Notes: generated by a model from the letters alone, not told the origin. Shown: positions 8,599 through 16,778, numbered from the stretch's first letter. The stretch is 40,287 nt of DNA from SIG710 sp045651985 (GCA_045651985.1 JAZRTK010000023.1:1-40287), one strand, 5' to 3'. Program-made: numbers and translations.

Positions 8599-9459
8599 TT
8601 ATTTTTCCGTATCTGCAGGCTCCTGTATGTAGCCCGCAAAATCCTTTACTACCATTACCCGAGAAACATCCTTTAAGTCCACCGCAGGTTTTATACGCGC
8701 GCTGAGAGTTCTGCTTGCTTCGTCAGGCACGATCTCGGTGACCGTTCCGATAAGAAGTCCCCTGGGATAGACCACGCCGATGCCGCTTGAAACTATCCTG
8801 TCACCCACCTTTATGTCCGAGTCGGCAGACAGATATGACATCTGGCAATAGCCTTGATTTTTAAGGGAATAATCCCCTTTGACAACTCCTATCTCACCCG
8901 AGCGCTCAACGTAAGCCCCCACCGATGTAGCAGTTTCAATAAGGGTTGACACCTTGCACCAGGTCAAGCCCACCTCGCCCACGTAACCTACGATACCGTC
9001 GTCGGTTATAACGGGCATATTCACCTTTATTCCGTTGGCGCTTCCGCAGTCAAGGGTCATGACGGTCATGTAGTTGCCCGCCTCACGGCCGACCACGGTT
9101 GCCGTCTCCAGAACGAAGTCGGGATGTATGCGGCTGAGCCCCAGGTAATCGTAAAGCCACTCGTTTTCTTCTCGTATGGCCTCCGATCTCGCCACCTTCT
9201 CCTCAAGCTCCTTGAGCTTTGCGCGCAAAGCCTTGTTCTCCTCGTGCATCTCGTCAAACTCGCGAAAATACATGGCAAAGCCCTCAAAGGCCTCCTCGGT
9301 CTTGGTTATGACGAAGCGAAAAGGCGTAGCTATTACGTTCAGCGCGTTGCGCACAACAAAGCCTTGTCCCATAAGGGAAAGCACAGTGGGTACGGTCACT
9401 AAAACGATAGCTAAAAGCAACGCAATAATAAAAAATTTCGATCTTAAGAATCTCGCCAC
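8599..9459 (-). CDS. mreC: Rod shape-determining protein MreC
   Basis: A 286-residue bitopic protein. A hydrophobic N-terminal helix (about 10-30) is followed by a charged coiled coil (about 62-105, rich in Glu/Lys with leucine spacing). The extracytoplasmic beta domain contains typical strand motifs such as MPVITDDGIVGYVGEVG and GDRIVSSGIGVVYPRGLLIG. MreC is the scaffold that activates PBP2 in the elongasome. It sits 25 bases after mreB and 18 bases before mreD. Length and domain order are normal. Confidence 0.94.
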   Translation of the reverse strand: MARFLRSKFFIIALLLAIVLVTVPTVLSLMGQGFVVRNALNVIATPFRFVITKTEEAFEGFAMYFREFDEMHEENKALRAKLKELEEKVARSEAIREENEWLYDYLGLSRIHPDFVLETATVVGREAGNYMTVMTLDCGSANGIKVNMPVITDDGIVGYVGEVGLTWCKVSTLIETATSVGAYVERSGEIGVVKGDYSLKNQGYCQMSYLSADSDIKVGDRIVSSGIGVVYPRGLLIGTVTEIVPDEASRTLSARIKPAVDLKDVSRVMVVKDFAGYIQEPADTEK

Positions 9460-9484
9460 GGCGAAGTCTCCTTTTTATCTGAAT

Positions 9485-10492
9485 TTATCTTCGAAGTACA
9501 ACGTGACGCAAAAGTCTGGGGTCCTCGATTCCCATACCAAGTCCCAGAGCAACGCAGTCAAGGGGACGGTTTGCCACGTTTACGCGCAAGCCCGTACGCT
9601 CGGTTATGAGGGTGGGCAGACCGCGCAAAAGCGCACCACCGCCCGCAAGCGTGATTCCGCGGTCGAAAATATCCGCCGAAAGCTCGGGAGGTGTCCCCTC
9701 AAGTGTGTGCTTTATGCAGTCGATGATCTTCTCGATCTGCTCCTCCATGGCATATCTCATGTCAGCGGAAGTAAGGCGCAGAACGCTGGGAAGTCCCGTG
9801 CGCAGGTCGCGTCCTCGTATCTCGGTCTCCTCAATGTCTGATGACGGGTGGACCGAGCCGATCTTCTTTTTCAACGCCTCGCCCGTAGACGTGCCGATAG
9901 CTACGCCGTACTGACGGCGGACGTAGTTGACGATAGCCTCGTCAAGCTCGTCCCCCGCCGTTCGCAGAGAGCGCGCCGTAACTATGCCGTCCAAGCTTAT
10001 GACCGCCACCTCTGTGGTACCGCCGCCGATGTCAACTATCATGTTTCCCCTCGGTCCCGCTATGCGAAGTCCCGCGCCGATAGCCGCCGCCATGGGCTCC
10101 TCAATCAGATCAACAGACTTTGACATTGCATCATACGCCGCATCCTCAAACGCCTTTTTCTCAACCTCGGTAACACCGTACGGTATGCAGATAATAACGC
10201 TGGGACGGTCGAAAAATCCACCTGTGTTTATTTTGCGGAAAAACTGGTGTATCATCTGGGTCGTGACGTCAAAGTCCGCGATAACGCCGTCCTTTAAGGG
10301 CTTGAACGCCGCTATCGTTCCGGGAGTCTTACCCAACATCTTCTTTGCGTCCGATCCCACCGACACGACCTTTCCCGTCACGCTGTTCTTGGCTACTACC
10401 GAGGGCTCGCGCAAAACGATCCCCTTGCCCTTCATAAAGAACAGGGTGTTGGTGGTGCCAAGGTCTATTCCGATCTGTTTATTCATTGCCAT
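9485..10492 (-). CDS. mreB: Actin-like rod shape protein MreB
   Basis: A 335-residue bacterial actin that polymerises under the membrane and directs side-wall synthesis. The nucleotide-binding signatures are DLGTTNT (phosphate 1), VDIGGGTTEVAVISLDG (phosphate 2) and LAGGGALLRGL (adenosine). The open frame extends upstream to 10603, but the ATG at 10492 has AGGAAA about nine bases upstream and gives the standard start; an ATG two codons later (10486) is also possible. The 56-base gap from maf contains a small hairpin just before the ribosome site. Confidence 0.95.
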   Translation of the reverse strand: MAMNKQIGIDLGTTNTLFFMKGKGIVLREPSVVAKNSVTGKVVSVGSDAKKMLGKTPGTIAAFKPLKDGVIADFDVTTQMIHQFFRKINTGGFFDRPSVIICIPYGVTEVEKKAFEDAAYDAMSKSVDLIEEPMAAAIGAGLRIAGPRGNMIVDIGGGTTEVAVISLDGIVTARSLRTAGDELDEAIVNYVRRQYGVAIGTSTGEALKKKIGSVHPSSDIEETEIRGRDLRTGLPSVLRLTSADMRYAMEEQIEKIIDCIKHTLEGTPPELSADIFDRGITLAGGGALLRGLPTLITERTGLRVNVANRPLDCVALGLGMGIEDPRLLRHVVLRR

Positions 10493-10508
10493 TATGTAAT
10501 TTCCTGCC

Positions 10509-10527
10509 CTGTCGGACGTGCCGACAG
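10509..10527 (-). promoter_or_regulatory. Hairpin in the mreB leader
   Basis: On the minus strand CTGTCGG-CACGT-CCGACAG forms a 7-bp stem ending about 5 bases before the AGGAAA ribosome site of mreB, in the only sizeable gap of the cluster. No T-run follows on the minus strand, so it is not a terminator in that direction. It may affect mRNA processing or mreB translation; its role is unknown. Confidence 0.45.
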
Positions 10528-10548
10528 TTTTTCCTTCCTGCGGAATTT

Positions 10549-11151
10549 TTATTTTATTTGGTCGATCACTTCGATACCGAATGCGCTTTTGAGCAATCGG
10601 CAAAGCTTTGAGGTGGGTAAGCCTACCACGTTAAAATAACAGCCGTCTATCTTCTCTACCCACATGGAAGCGTGCCCCTGTATAGCGTAAGCTCCCGCTT
10701 TGTCATCGGGCTCACCGCTGTCGGCATACCACTCTATCTCTTTTTCTGAAAGATGCGAGAATCGCACAAAAGTTTCCTCGTACGCACCCGCTGTCTCGCC
10801 GTTGTATTCAACGTAAAGTCCGCTGAGGACGCTGTGGTCCCTGCCGGAAAGCAAGCGCAGCATTCTTACGGTGTCGCGGCGGTCATGAGGTTTTCCGAGG
10901 ATCTCGCCCGCGCAAGCCACAACCGTGTCACAGGCAATAATGAGTGTGTCGGAAAGGTCCTCGCCCGCCTCGCGCAGGCTGTCTGACACAGCCCGTCCCT
11001 TCCGGGCGGCAATGGACATTACCACCTGCCCGGGCGCAAGTCCGTCCTCAACCTTTTCCTCGCACTCGCTGACCCTTATCTCAAAATCAAGTCCCAGCGA
11101 ACTTAAAATTTCCTTTCTTCTGGGTGATTTTGACGCTAAAATTATTCTCAT
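10549..11151 (-). CDS. maf: Maf-family nucleotide pyrophosphatase
   Basis: A 200-residue Maf/YhdE-type protein. The family hydrolyses non-canonical or modified nucleoside triphosphates and is linked to septum formation. The N-terminal signature is ILASKSPRRKEILSSLGLDF, the catalytic Asp is in IIACDTVVACAGEILGKPHD, and KAGAYAIQGHA is the C-terminal conserved stretch. I chose the ATG at 11151, overlapping the dut stop as TGATG, over the GTG at 11154. It lies between dut and mreB, a common gene order in Firmicutes where nucleotide-pool cleaning and shape genes share a transcript. Confidence 0.94.
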   Translation of the reverse strand: MRIILASKSPRRKEILSSLGLDFEIRVSECEEKVEDGLAPGQVVMSIAARKGRAVSDSLREAGEDLSDTLIIACDTVVACAGEILGKPHDRRDTVRMLRLLSGRDHSVLSGLYVEYNGETAGAYEETFVRFSHLSEKEIEWYADSGEPDDKAGAYAIQGHASMWVEKIDGCYFNVVGLPTSKLCRLLKSAFGIEVIDQIK

Positions 11152-11615
11152 CACTTGATACCCGTAGAGCCAAAGCCGCCCGCACCGCGCTCGGTCTCGT
11201 CAAGCTCGTCGCACTCGATAAGCTGCGCCGCATACACAGGCATAAACATAAGCTGAGCTATTCTGTCGCCGCGCTCGACCGTGAAATCGCAGTTGCTTCT
11301 GTTATAAAGCCCCACGGAGATCTCTCCGCGGTAGTCGCTGTCGATTATTCCGATGCCGTTGCCCAGGCTTATTCCCTTTTTGATGCCGAGACCGCTTCTG
11401 GCGGCAACGACCGCCACCACTCCGCTATCTTCGGGGGAAATGGAGATCCCCGTGGGCACGGATATGGTCTCGCCGGGGTGTATGACAAGAACAGTTCCCT
11501 CGTCGATAGCGGCGCAAAGGTCAAGCGCCGCCGAGCCCGAAGTTGCATATTTGGGGAGACTCATGCCGCGGCTCAGTTTTATTTTAACGTTGATATCGTT
11601 CATTTTAAACCTCAT
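11151..11615 (-). CDS. dut: Deoxyuridine 5'-triphosphate nucleotidohydrolase (dUTPase)
   Basis: Trimeric-type dUTPase of 154 residues that converts dUTP to dUMP, preventing uracil incorporation and feeding dTMP synthesis. All five conserved motifs are visible in order: GSAALDLCA, AARSGLGIKKGI, GNGIGIIDSDYRGEI, ERGDRIAQLM and RGAGGFGSTG. The first ATG (11615) overlaps the upstream stop by ATGA and has GAGAAGG in front. A second in-frame ATG at 11603 also has a GAGG nearby, so the start could be four codons later. Confidence 0.96.
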   Translation of the reverse strand: MRFKMNDINVKIKLSRGMSLPKYATSGSAALDLCAAIDEGTVLVIHPGETISVPTGISISPEDSGVVAVVAARSGLGIKKGISLGNGIGIIDSDYRGEISVGLYNRSNCDFTVERGDRIAQLMFMPVYAAQLIECDELDETERGAGGFGSTGIK

Positions 11616-13636
11616 TTTATCCTTCTCACCCGACTGTCTGCGGGCGGTGTATGTTCTTTATAGCGTCGGATAACTCCGTCAACTTGCGCGGACGTTTCGT
11701 CCGAGAAAATAAAGTGTCGGCTTATTATCCTGTTCTTTATCAAATCATCTTCCCTGTCCGCCATGTAATTGGGGAAGGAATTGTAGATGACGTTTCTATG
11801 CTCCGCCTCACGAAAAACCGGAAATTTTATACCCTTTCGGTCGGTCAGGACAGCTTTTCCCTGTGCGCAAGAGTTACAGTCTGCCACTTCCCGTATGACA
11901 CATTTTTCAAGTGTCATCAGAGGAATTCTGCCGTAGACCACGGCAGAGCCGCCGATGTCGCGAGTCTGCGCCAAAGAAAGCTCGGGAGAACAAATAAATT
12001 CGTTTATGCCGAGAGCCTCAAGCTTCCTCGCCGCCGCGCCGTTAAAGACGTTGAGGCGAAGATCACCTCTCACTTCAAGTCCGTTTTTACGGGCAAGCTC
12101 CACATGTCCCAAATTCCCGACAAGGGCAAATTTAGCGCCCTTGTCTGCGGCATTTTTTATGAGTTTAGCCACCGTTTCAGTCTCCGAATCGGTAACTACC
12201 GCGGGAATTATTACTCCTACCTTGCTCTCGCCGCCCGCGGGCATCTCAAAGCCGTGCGCGGGAAGATATATCTCGTCGAAATATCCAAGTGCTGTCTTTG
12301 TCACCTGCGACACGGACAAAAATCTCGCACTTTTCTTTTCCGATTGCATAGCAGGCTTGTCTTCGGGAACAAATTTTATCTCCGTTTTCTCCCTTTCGGG
12401 AGAGCCCATAAGTGCCTCCACAGCTCTGCGGCGAAGCTCGTTAACACGGGATAGCGGAAGCATTACCCCGCCGTCAACAGAAATATCCACCGACACAGCT
12501 TCATACGGGGTATTTCCCAGCTTGGTGAGATTTTTCTCGATAGCCTCGGGGGATAACGGCGCGTTTATCGCCCTTTCGGGGGCTTGTCCCGTAACCTTCA
12601 CCTTCCGCTCGCCGCATTTCAGCTCAAGCTCGCAGGGACGTCCCGCCTCAAAAGATGCGGTCATCTCCACGGGAATCTTTCTCGTAATTTTATCAAAAGA
12701 AGTCAGCAGTCGGCTGTCCTCCTTGTTTTCTTCACGGCGGACACCAAGCATCTTGCGCGAAATGTCCGAATTGAAATAGCCGTCGGTAAAGCCGTCGCGG
12801 GAAAACACGGATGCAAGATATTTCATTTCATCGACGTCCGCACATCTTCCCTCGTCAAGAAGCTTTCTGTAAACGGAGGTCACCGCACGCACGTATTCTG
12901 GGGACTTCATTCTACCCTCAATTTTAAGAGATGCTACTCCGCTATCAATGATCTGCGGAATATATGGTGCCAAGCACAAATCCTTTAAGCTCAAAGGGTA
13001 TTTTTCCTTGCCGCCCACATTGTACGGAAGTCTGCAAGGCTGTGCGCACTCCCCTCGGTTGCCGCTTCGACCGCCCACAAGCGAGCTGAAAAGGCACTGT
13101 CCCGAATGGGAAACGCAAAGGGCGCCGTGGACGAACATTTCTATTTCAACGGGTGACTTTTCCACCACTGCACAAATGTTTTCATAGGACAGCTCCCGTG
13201 CACATACAACCCTTGAAAATCCAAGCTTTGAAAGCTCAACAGCCCCTGCCGCGCTGTGGCAGGACATCTGCGTGCTTGCGTGTAATTCCAAGTCGGGCAG
13301 GTATTTTTTCAGATACGAAGCCGCTCCAAGGTCAGCAACGATAGCCGCGTCAGCCCCCATGCGATATATCTTTTCGGCAGTGCGGATAAAATTCTCCGCC
13401 TCGCGGTCAAGCACCAAAGTATTCAAGGTAACGTAAGCCTTAACTTTGTAAGCGTGGCAAAGCTTGAATGCTTCCTCAAGCTCTCCGTCGGCAAAGTTTT
13501 GTGCGCGAATTCGGGCATTGAAATCGGGTGCGCCAAAATACACTGCATCTGCTCCGCCGTCAATTGCCGCCATAAGCGATCTAAGCGACCCTGCTGGCGC
13601 AAGAAGCTCGGGCAGCGTTCCTTTTGCGATCTTCAT
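11612..13636 (-). CDS. U32 peptidase-family protein, RlhA/TrhP-like RNA hydroxylation factor
   Basis: A 674-residue protein. The N-terminal U32 domain starts with LLAPAGSLRSLMAAIDGGADAVYFG and carries the family cysteine signature EMFVHGALCVSHSGQCLFSS, then more cysteines in GNRGECAQPCRLPY. Characterised relatives (RlhA on 23S rRNA, TrhP on tRNA U34) are Fe-S RNA hydroxylation factors rather than true peptidases. The long C-terminal half resembles RlhA more than the shorter TrhP (about 450 residues), but I cannot settle the substrate, so no gene symbol is given. It overlaps zapA and dut by four bases each, showing tight coupling inside the cluster. Confidence 0.87.
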   Translation of the reverse strand: MKIAKGTLPELLAPAGSLRSLMAAIDGGADAVYFGAPDFNARIRAQNFADGELEEAFKLCHAYKVKAYVTLNTLVLDREAENFIRTAEKIYRMGADAAIVADLGAASYLKKYLPDLELHASTQMSCHSAAGAVELSKLGFSRVVCARELSYENICAVVEKSPVEIEMFVHGALCVSHSGQCLFSSLVGGRSGNRGECAQPCRLPYNVGGKEKYPLSLKDLCLAPYIPQIIDSGVASLKIEGRMKSPEYVRAVTSVYRKLLDEGRCADVDEMKYLASVFSRDGFTDGYFNSDISRKMLGVRREENKEDSRLLTSFDKITRKIPVEMTASFEAGRPCELELKCGERKVKVTGQAPERAINAPLSPEAIEKNLTKLGNTPYEAVSVDISVDGGVMLPLSRVNELRRRAVEALMGSPEREKTEIKFVPEDKPAMQSEKKSARFLSVSQVTKTALGYFDEIYLPAHGFEMPAGGESKVGVIIPAVVTDSETETVAKLIKNAADKGAKFALVGNLGHVELARKNGLEVRGDLRLNVFNGAAARKLEALGINEFICSPELSLAQTRDIGGSAVVYGRIPLMTLEKCVIREVADCNSCAQGKAVLTDRKGIKFPVFREAEHRNVIYNSFPNYMADREDDLIKNRIISRHFIFSDETSAQVDGVIRRYKEHTPPADSRVRRIK

Positions 13637-13971
13637 CTTCTTGTGCGCAGGCGCGCAAGCTCGTCGCGCAGACGCTCGATCTCCGCTTTCTGTTTTTCGT
13701 TTTCCGCAGTCAAACGGTTAAGCTGTGCGTTTTTCAGAGCTATCTCCGCATCATATGTACGGTTCTTCTTTGTGAGCCGCACTTTATCCGAGCAGTAATC
13801 AAGCGCGCATAAGAACGCCGCCTCGGTCTTTGAGCAACGGCGCGACGAGCTGTTGATCTCGCGCATCTTGCGGTCGAGTATTCCCACTATCTCGTCAACA
13901 AATTCCGGCGCCTCGTCCGTGATCACGTTCATTTCGGTTCCCGCTATGGTTATTGTGTATCTTTGTTTCAT
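13633..13971 (-). CDS. zapA: Cell division protein ZapA
   Basis: A 112-residue protein with a ZapA head (about 1-75, starting KQRYTITIAGTEMNVIT) and a C-terminal coiled coil rich in Glu, Arg and Leu. ZapA bundles FtsZ at the division ring. The frame is open upstream to 14127, but the ATG at 13971 has a clear GGAGG seven bases before it, and the upstream residues look like non-coding AT-rich sequence. It is the first gene of the shape/division cluster and overlaps the next gene by four bases (ATGA). Confidence 0.88.
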   Translation of the reverse strand: MKQRYTITIAGTEMNVITDEAPEFVDEIVGILDRKMREINSSSRRCSKTEAAFLCALDYCSDKVRLTKKNRTYDAEIALKNAQLNRLTAENEKQKAEIERLRDELARLRTRR

Positions 13972-13995
13972 GACAAGTCCTCCGGAAATTTTTTG

Positions 13996-14024
13996 TTGCT
14001 TTTTTCGCTTGTTTGTTGTATAAT
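13996..14024 (+). promoter_or_regulatory. Sigma-A promoter of nth
   Basis: TTGCTT, a 17-base spacer, then TATAAT, upstream of nth in the divergent gap. It leaves an AT-rich leader of about 110 bases before the nth start. Confidence 0.6.
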
Positions 14025-14056
14025 AACACTGTAAGCTACAATAAGCCTTATTATAT

Positions 14057-14085
14057 ATTATAATACATTTTAAGTTATTTGAAAA
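14057..14085 (-). promoter_or_regulatory. Possible sigma-A promoter of zapA cluster
   Basis: On the minus strand TTTTCA, 17 bases, TATAAT. The -10 is perfect but the -35 is weak. It faces zapA in the AT-rich divergent gap. A second candidate, TTATTG-16-TATACA, lies closer and overlaps the -10 of the nth promoter on the other strand. Confidence 0.4.
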
Positions 14086-14142
14086 GGGGTTACTTAAAAA
14101 TATTTTAAAAAGCTTTATTTTTTTCAAAAAGCGGGAGAAAAG

Positions 14143-14820
14143 ATGAGAAGTATAAAAGAGAAAAAGCGCAGAGGGTCCGAAATAGTCGAAGCCCTAAAAA
14201 AAATATACCCGTCCTCGGAATGTGCCCTGGAATACCAAGGCGAGCCTTGGAAACTGCTTGTCATGGGCAGGCTGTCAGCCCAGTGTACCGACGCACGGGT
14301 CAATATCGTTTGCCGCGAGCTTTTCAGCGTTTTTCCCACCGCATCTGCCCTGGCGGAAGGCGACCTTTCGGAAATTGAGCGGATAGTACGCCCCTGCGGG
14401 CTTTACCATACCAAAGCGGAGAGCATAAAAGCAGCCTGTAAAATGCTCGTGGAGGACTACGGCGGCGTTATTCCCGCTGACATGGACGAGCTGTTAAAAT
14501 TCCCCGGAGTTGGAAGGAAAATTGCAAATTTGCTTCTCGGCGACATTTACAAAATGCCCGCAATAGTTGCGGACACCCATTGTATCCGCATCTGCGGGCG
14601 CCTGGGCTTTTACGCCGAGACCCTCAAGGACCCGATAAAGGTCGAAAAAGCTCTCGTGCCTATAATCGAGCCTACCGAGCAGAGTGATTTCTGCCATAGA
14701 ATAGTCATGTTCGGTCGGGAATATTGTATGGCGCGTGCCCCGCGCTGTGATGAATGTCCCATATCGCACATTTGCCATAAATACACAAAAACCAAAAAGG
14801 AGAAAAATCATGCCATCTGA
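14143..14820 (+). CDS. nth: Endonuclease III (DNA glycosylase / AP lyase)
   Basis: A 225-residue base-excision repair enzyme that removes oxidised pyrimidines and nicks the abasic site. The helix-hairpin-helix is FPGVGRKIANLLL with the catalytic Lys, followed by the catalytic Asp in VADTHCIRI. The C-terminal Fe-S cluster motif is CMARAPRCDECPISHIC, matching Cys-x6-Cys-x2-Cys-x5-Cys. GGGAG precedes the ATG. Its last 11 bases overlap the start of the MBL-GDPD fusion gene, so the two are probably co-transcribed. Confidence 0.96.
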   Translation: MRSIKEKKRRGSEIVEALKKIYPSSECALEYQGEPWKLLVMGRLSAQCTDARVNIVCRELFSVFPTASALAEGDLSEIERIVRPCGLYHTKAESIKAACKMLVEDYGGVIPADMDELLKFPGVGRKIANLLLGDIYKMPAIVADTHCIRICGRLGFYAETLKDPIKVEKALVPIIEPTEQSDFCHRIVMFGREYCMARAPRCDECPISHICHKYTKTKKEKNHAI

Positions 14821-16243
14821 CATTAAACCCTTCCGCCTTGCGGGAAATATTTATTTCGTCGGAACCTACAAGGCTTCCTCCCACCTGATAGACACAGGCG
14901 ACGGACTGATCCTTATCGACACGGGATATGAAGAAACTGCGCCTATAATCGAAGAATCGGTCTCTGCACTGGGATTTGATATTCGGGACGTGAAGTACAT
15001 TCTGCACTCCCACGGTCACTACGACCACACCGACGGAACCCCGAAAATGCTCGAACTGACGGGCGCAAAGACCTTTCTTGCTGAGCAAGATATAAAATAC
15101 ATAAAGGGCTGGACTCCCGACGAATTTTATTTCGACGGGCAGGTCATTTCCCTTGGAAATACGAGCATTCTCTGCCTCGCCACACCCGGACACACGGAGG
15201 GCACCTACTCGTTTTTCTTTGATACACAGGTGGACGGCAAGATTTTACGCGCAGGAATGTTTGGCGGCGCGGGAGTAAATCAGTTAAAGAAATCCTGGCT
15301 TGATAAATACGGCTGTTCCTGGCTCAACCGCGGACTTTATTTTGAGTCGGTTGAAAAATTAAAGCACGAGCACGTCGATATTTTTCTTGGAAATCACGCT
15401 TGGAACAACAACACAAAGGAAAACTCCGAAATCATGGAAAAAACGGGCGAAAATCCCTTCATTGACGACACAAAGTGGCTCGCATTTCTGGATAAATGCG
15501 AAAAAGATGCTTGGACGATGATGGAAAAGGAACGCGCCGAGCTCTTTGTAAACTATGCTCACCGCGGTGCCAGCCAGTACGCTCCCGAAAACACATTCAT
15601 CTCCTTTTATACGGGACTTTTCATGGGCGCAAACGGCATTGAGACCGACGTGAGAATGACCCGCGACGGACAGCCGGTGCTCTTTCACGATGACACCGTC
15701 ACCCGCATGACGGGCGCAAGCGGTGAAGTTTCCGATTACACCCTCGATGAGCTCAGACTTTTCACCCTTGAAAACAACGGGCTTACCGATAAAATAGTGC
15801 TTTTTGAAGACTTTCTTCGCCAGTTTTCCTTCCGCGACATCACCTTTGCAATCGAGATAAAGCAGGCAGGAATCGAATCGCAGGTAGCAGACCTCATCTG
15901 CAAATACGGCATGGAGAAAAAGACAGTCGTGACCTCGTTTATCTTCGACAGCATTCGCGCCGTCCGCGCTTACGCACCCCAGCTTCACACAGGACTTCTC
16001 TGCCGCAACGCAGACGAGGATACCACGCGCACCTTGCTTGAGTTGGGCGTTGAGGAGCTTTGTCCTTCCGCGGAGGAGATAAGTGCCGAAAAGGTTGCCA
16101 AGTGGCACAGAATGGGCTTTAACGTCCGCGCTTGGGGCGTAAAAGACGAGACGCTTATGAAAAAGGTCTACGACGCGGGTGCCGACGGCATGACCGTAAA
16201 TTTCCCCGACAAGCTTACAGAATATATAAAAGAAAAGGCTTGA
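14810..16243 (+). CDS. Fusion: B3-like metallo-beta-lactamase-fold hydrolase + glycerophosphodiester phosphodiesterase
   Basis: One uninterrupted 477-residue frame with two catalytic modules. Residues about 5-240 are an MBL-fold domain with metal motif HSHGHYDH (His68, His70, Asp72, His73), TPGHTEG (His128) and GNHAWNN (His196). The usual bridging Asp between the last two is absent, as in subclass B3 metallo-beta-lactamases. Residues about 248-477 are a GDPD TIM barrel with HRGASQYAPENT (His251, Arg252, Glu260), ETDVRMT (Glu278, Asp280) and LFHDDTVTRMTG (His293); it would cleave glycerophosphodiesters to glycerol-3-phosphate and an alcohol. No signal peptide is seen. The start at 14810 has AAGGAG upstream. 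I know no characterised protein of this build, so the overall function is open. Confidence 0.88.
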   Translation: MPSDIKPFRLAGNIYFVGTYKASSHLIDTGDGLILIDTGYEETAPIIEESVSALGFDIRDVKYILHSHGHYDHTDGTPKMLELTGAKTFLAEQDIKYIKGWTPDEFYFDGQVISLGNTSILCLATPGHTEGTYSFFFDTQVDGKILRAGMFGGAGVNQLKKSWLDKYGCSWLNRGLYFESVEKLKHEHVDIFLGNHAWNNNTKENSEIMEKTGENPFIDDTKWLAFLDKCEKDAWTMMEKERAELFVNYAHRGASQYAPENTFISFYTGLFMGANGIETDVRMTRDGQPVLFHDDTVTRMTGASGEVSDYTLDELRLFTLENNGLTDKIVLFEDFLRQFSFRDITFAIEIKQAGIESQVADLICKYGMEKKTVVTSFIFDSIRAVRAYAPQLHTGLLCRNADEDTTRTLLELGVEELCPSAEEISAEKVAKWHRMGFNVRAWGVKDETLMKKVYDAGADGMTVNFPDKLTEYIKEKA

Positions 16244-16262
16244 CCCTGCGGTCAAGCCTTTT
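16233..16262. terminator. Bidirectional terminator between the fusion gene and spoVAC
   Basis: AAAAGGCTTGACC / GGTCAAGCCTTTT, a perfect 13-bp inverted repeat with a 4-base loop. It lies at the convergent junction, and the fusion gene's TGA stop sits in its left arm. Confidence 0.92.
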
Positions 16263-16264
16263 CT

Positions 16265-16708
16265 TTACATCATTTTGCAAATCCAATAAATGACCCCGTA
16301 GAGTGTACCCGCCAAGGTAGCGTAAAGCAGAACGGGACCTGCCACGGTGAATATTTTTGCTCCAACGCCCAGCACAAGCCCCTCCGCCTTTGTATCAATA
16401 GCAGGCGAGACCACGGAATTGGCAAATCCCGTAATGGGAACGAGGGTTCCCGCACCTGCGTGCTTTGCTATCTTGTCGAAAACTCCGATACCTGTCAAAA
16501 GTGCTGCCAGAAATACCAGCGTCACAGAGGCAAGAAGCCCCGAATCCTCCTCGTTTAAGCCCCAAACGCTGTAAAGGTTGGTCAAAAGCTGAGCGAATAC
16601 GCATATTCCCCCGCCGAAAAGAAATGCCTTGACGCAGTTTTTCACCACAGGCGACTTGGGCGCGTGTCCTTGGGCATATTTTTTGTAGGTTTTTTTGTCC
16701 ATATTCAT
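16265..16708 (-). CDS. spoVAC: Stage V sporulation protein AC (SpoVAC) family
   Basis: A 147-residue membrane protein with about four hydrophobic segments. The central stretch GAGTLVPITGFANSVVSPAI and the start KSPVVKNCVKAFLFGGGICV are typical of SpoVAC. In Bacillus it is part of the inner-membrane channel that moves dipicolinic acid into and out of spores. Here it stands alone: no SpoVAD, SpoVAE or other SpoVA gene is next to it, and terminators flank it. Orphan SpoVAC-like proteins may have other roles. GGAGG lies nine bases before the ATG. I could not see a convincing sigma-G promoter. Confidence 0.88.
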   Translation of the reverse strand: MNMDKKTYKKYAQGHAPKSPVVKNCVKAFLFGGGICVFAQLLTNLYSVWGLNEEDSGLLASVTLVFLAALLTGIGVFDKIAKHAGAGTLVPITGFANSVVSPAIDTKAEGLVLGVGAKIFTVAGPVLLYATLAGTLYGVIYWICKMM

Positions 16709-16778
16709 GATCTTCTACCTCCACGGCTGTTTTTTACTGAAATTTTCCCCGAATCTAAGAATTTTATTCGTTTTTATG

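Noticed and set aside
10493..10603. N-terminal extension of mreB into maf
   Set aside because: The extension would overlap the end of maf and contains no conserved MreB sequence; the ATG at 10492 has a ribosome site and the family start.
11651..12454. 267-codon frame on the plus strand opposite the U32 gene
   Set aside because: Shadow frame; basic and hydrophobic mix without a domain, while the minus-strand gene has clear cysteine signatures.
13972..14127. N-terminal extension of zapA to 14127
   Set aside because: The extra 52 codons are AT-rich, cover promoter-like sequences, and a proper GGAGG precedes the ATG at 13971.
15359..16255. 298-codon frame on the minus strand opposite the MBL-GDPD gene
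   Set aside because: Shadow frame; it would read through the bidirectional terminator, and the plus strand has two intact catalytic domains.
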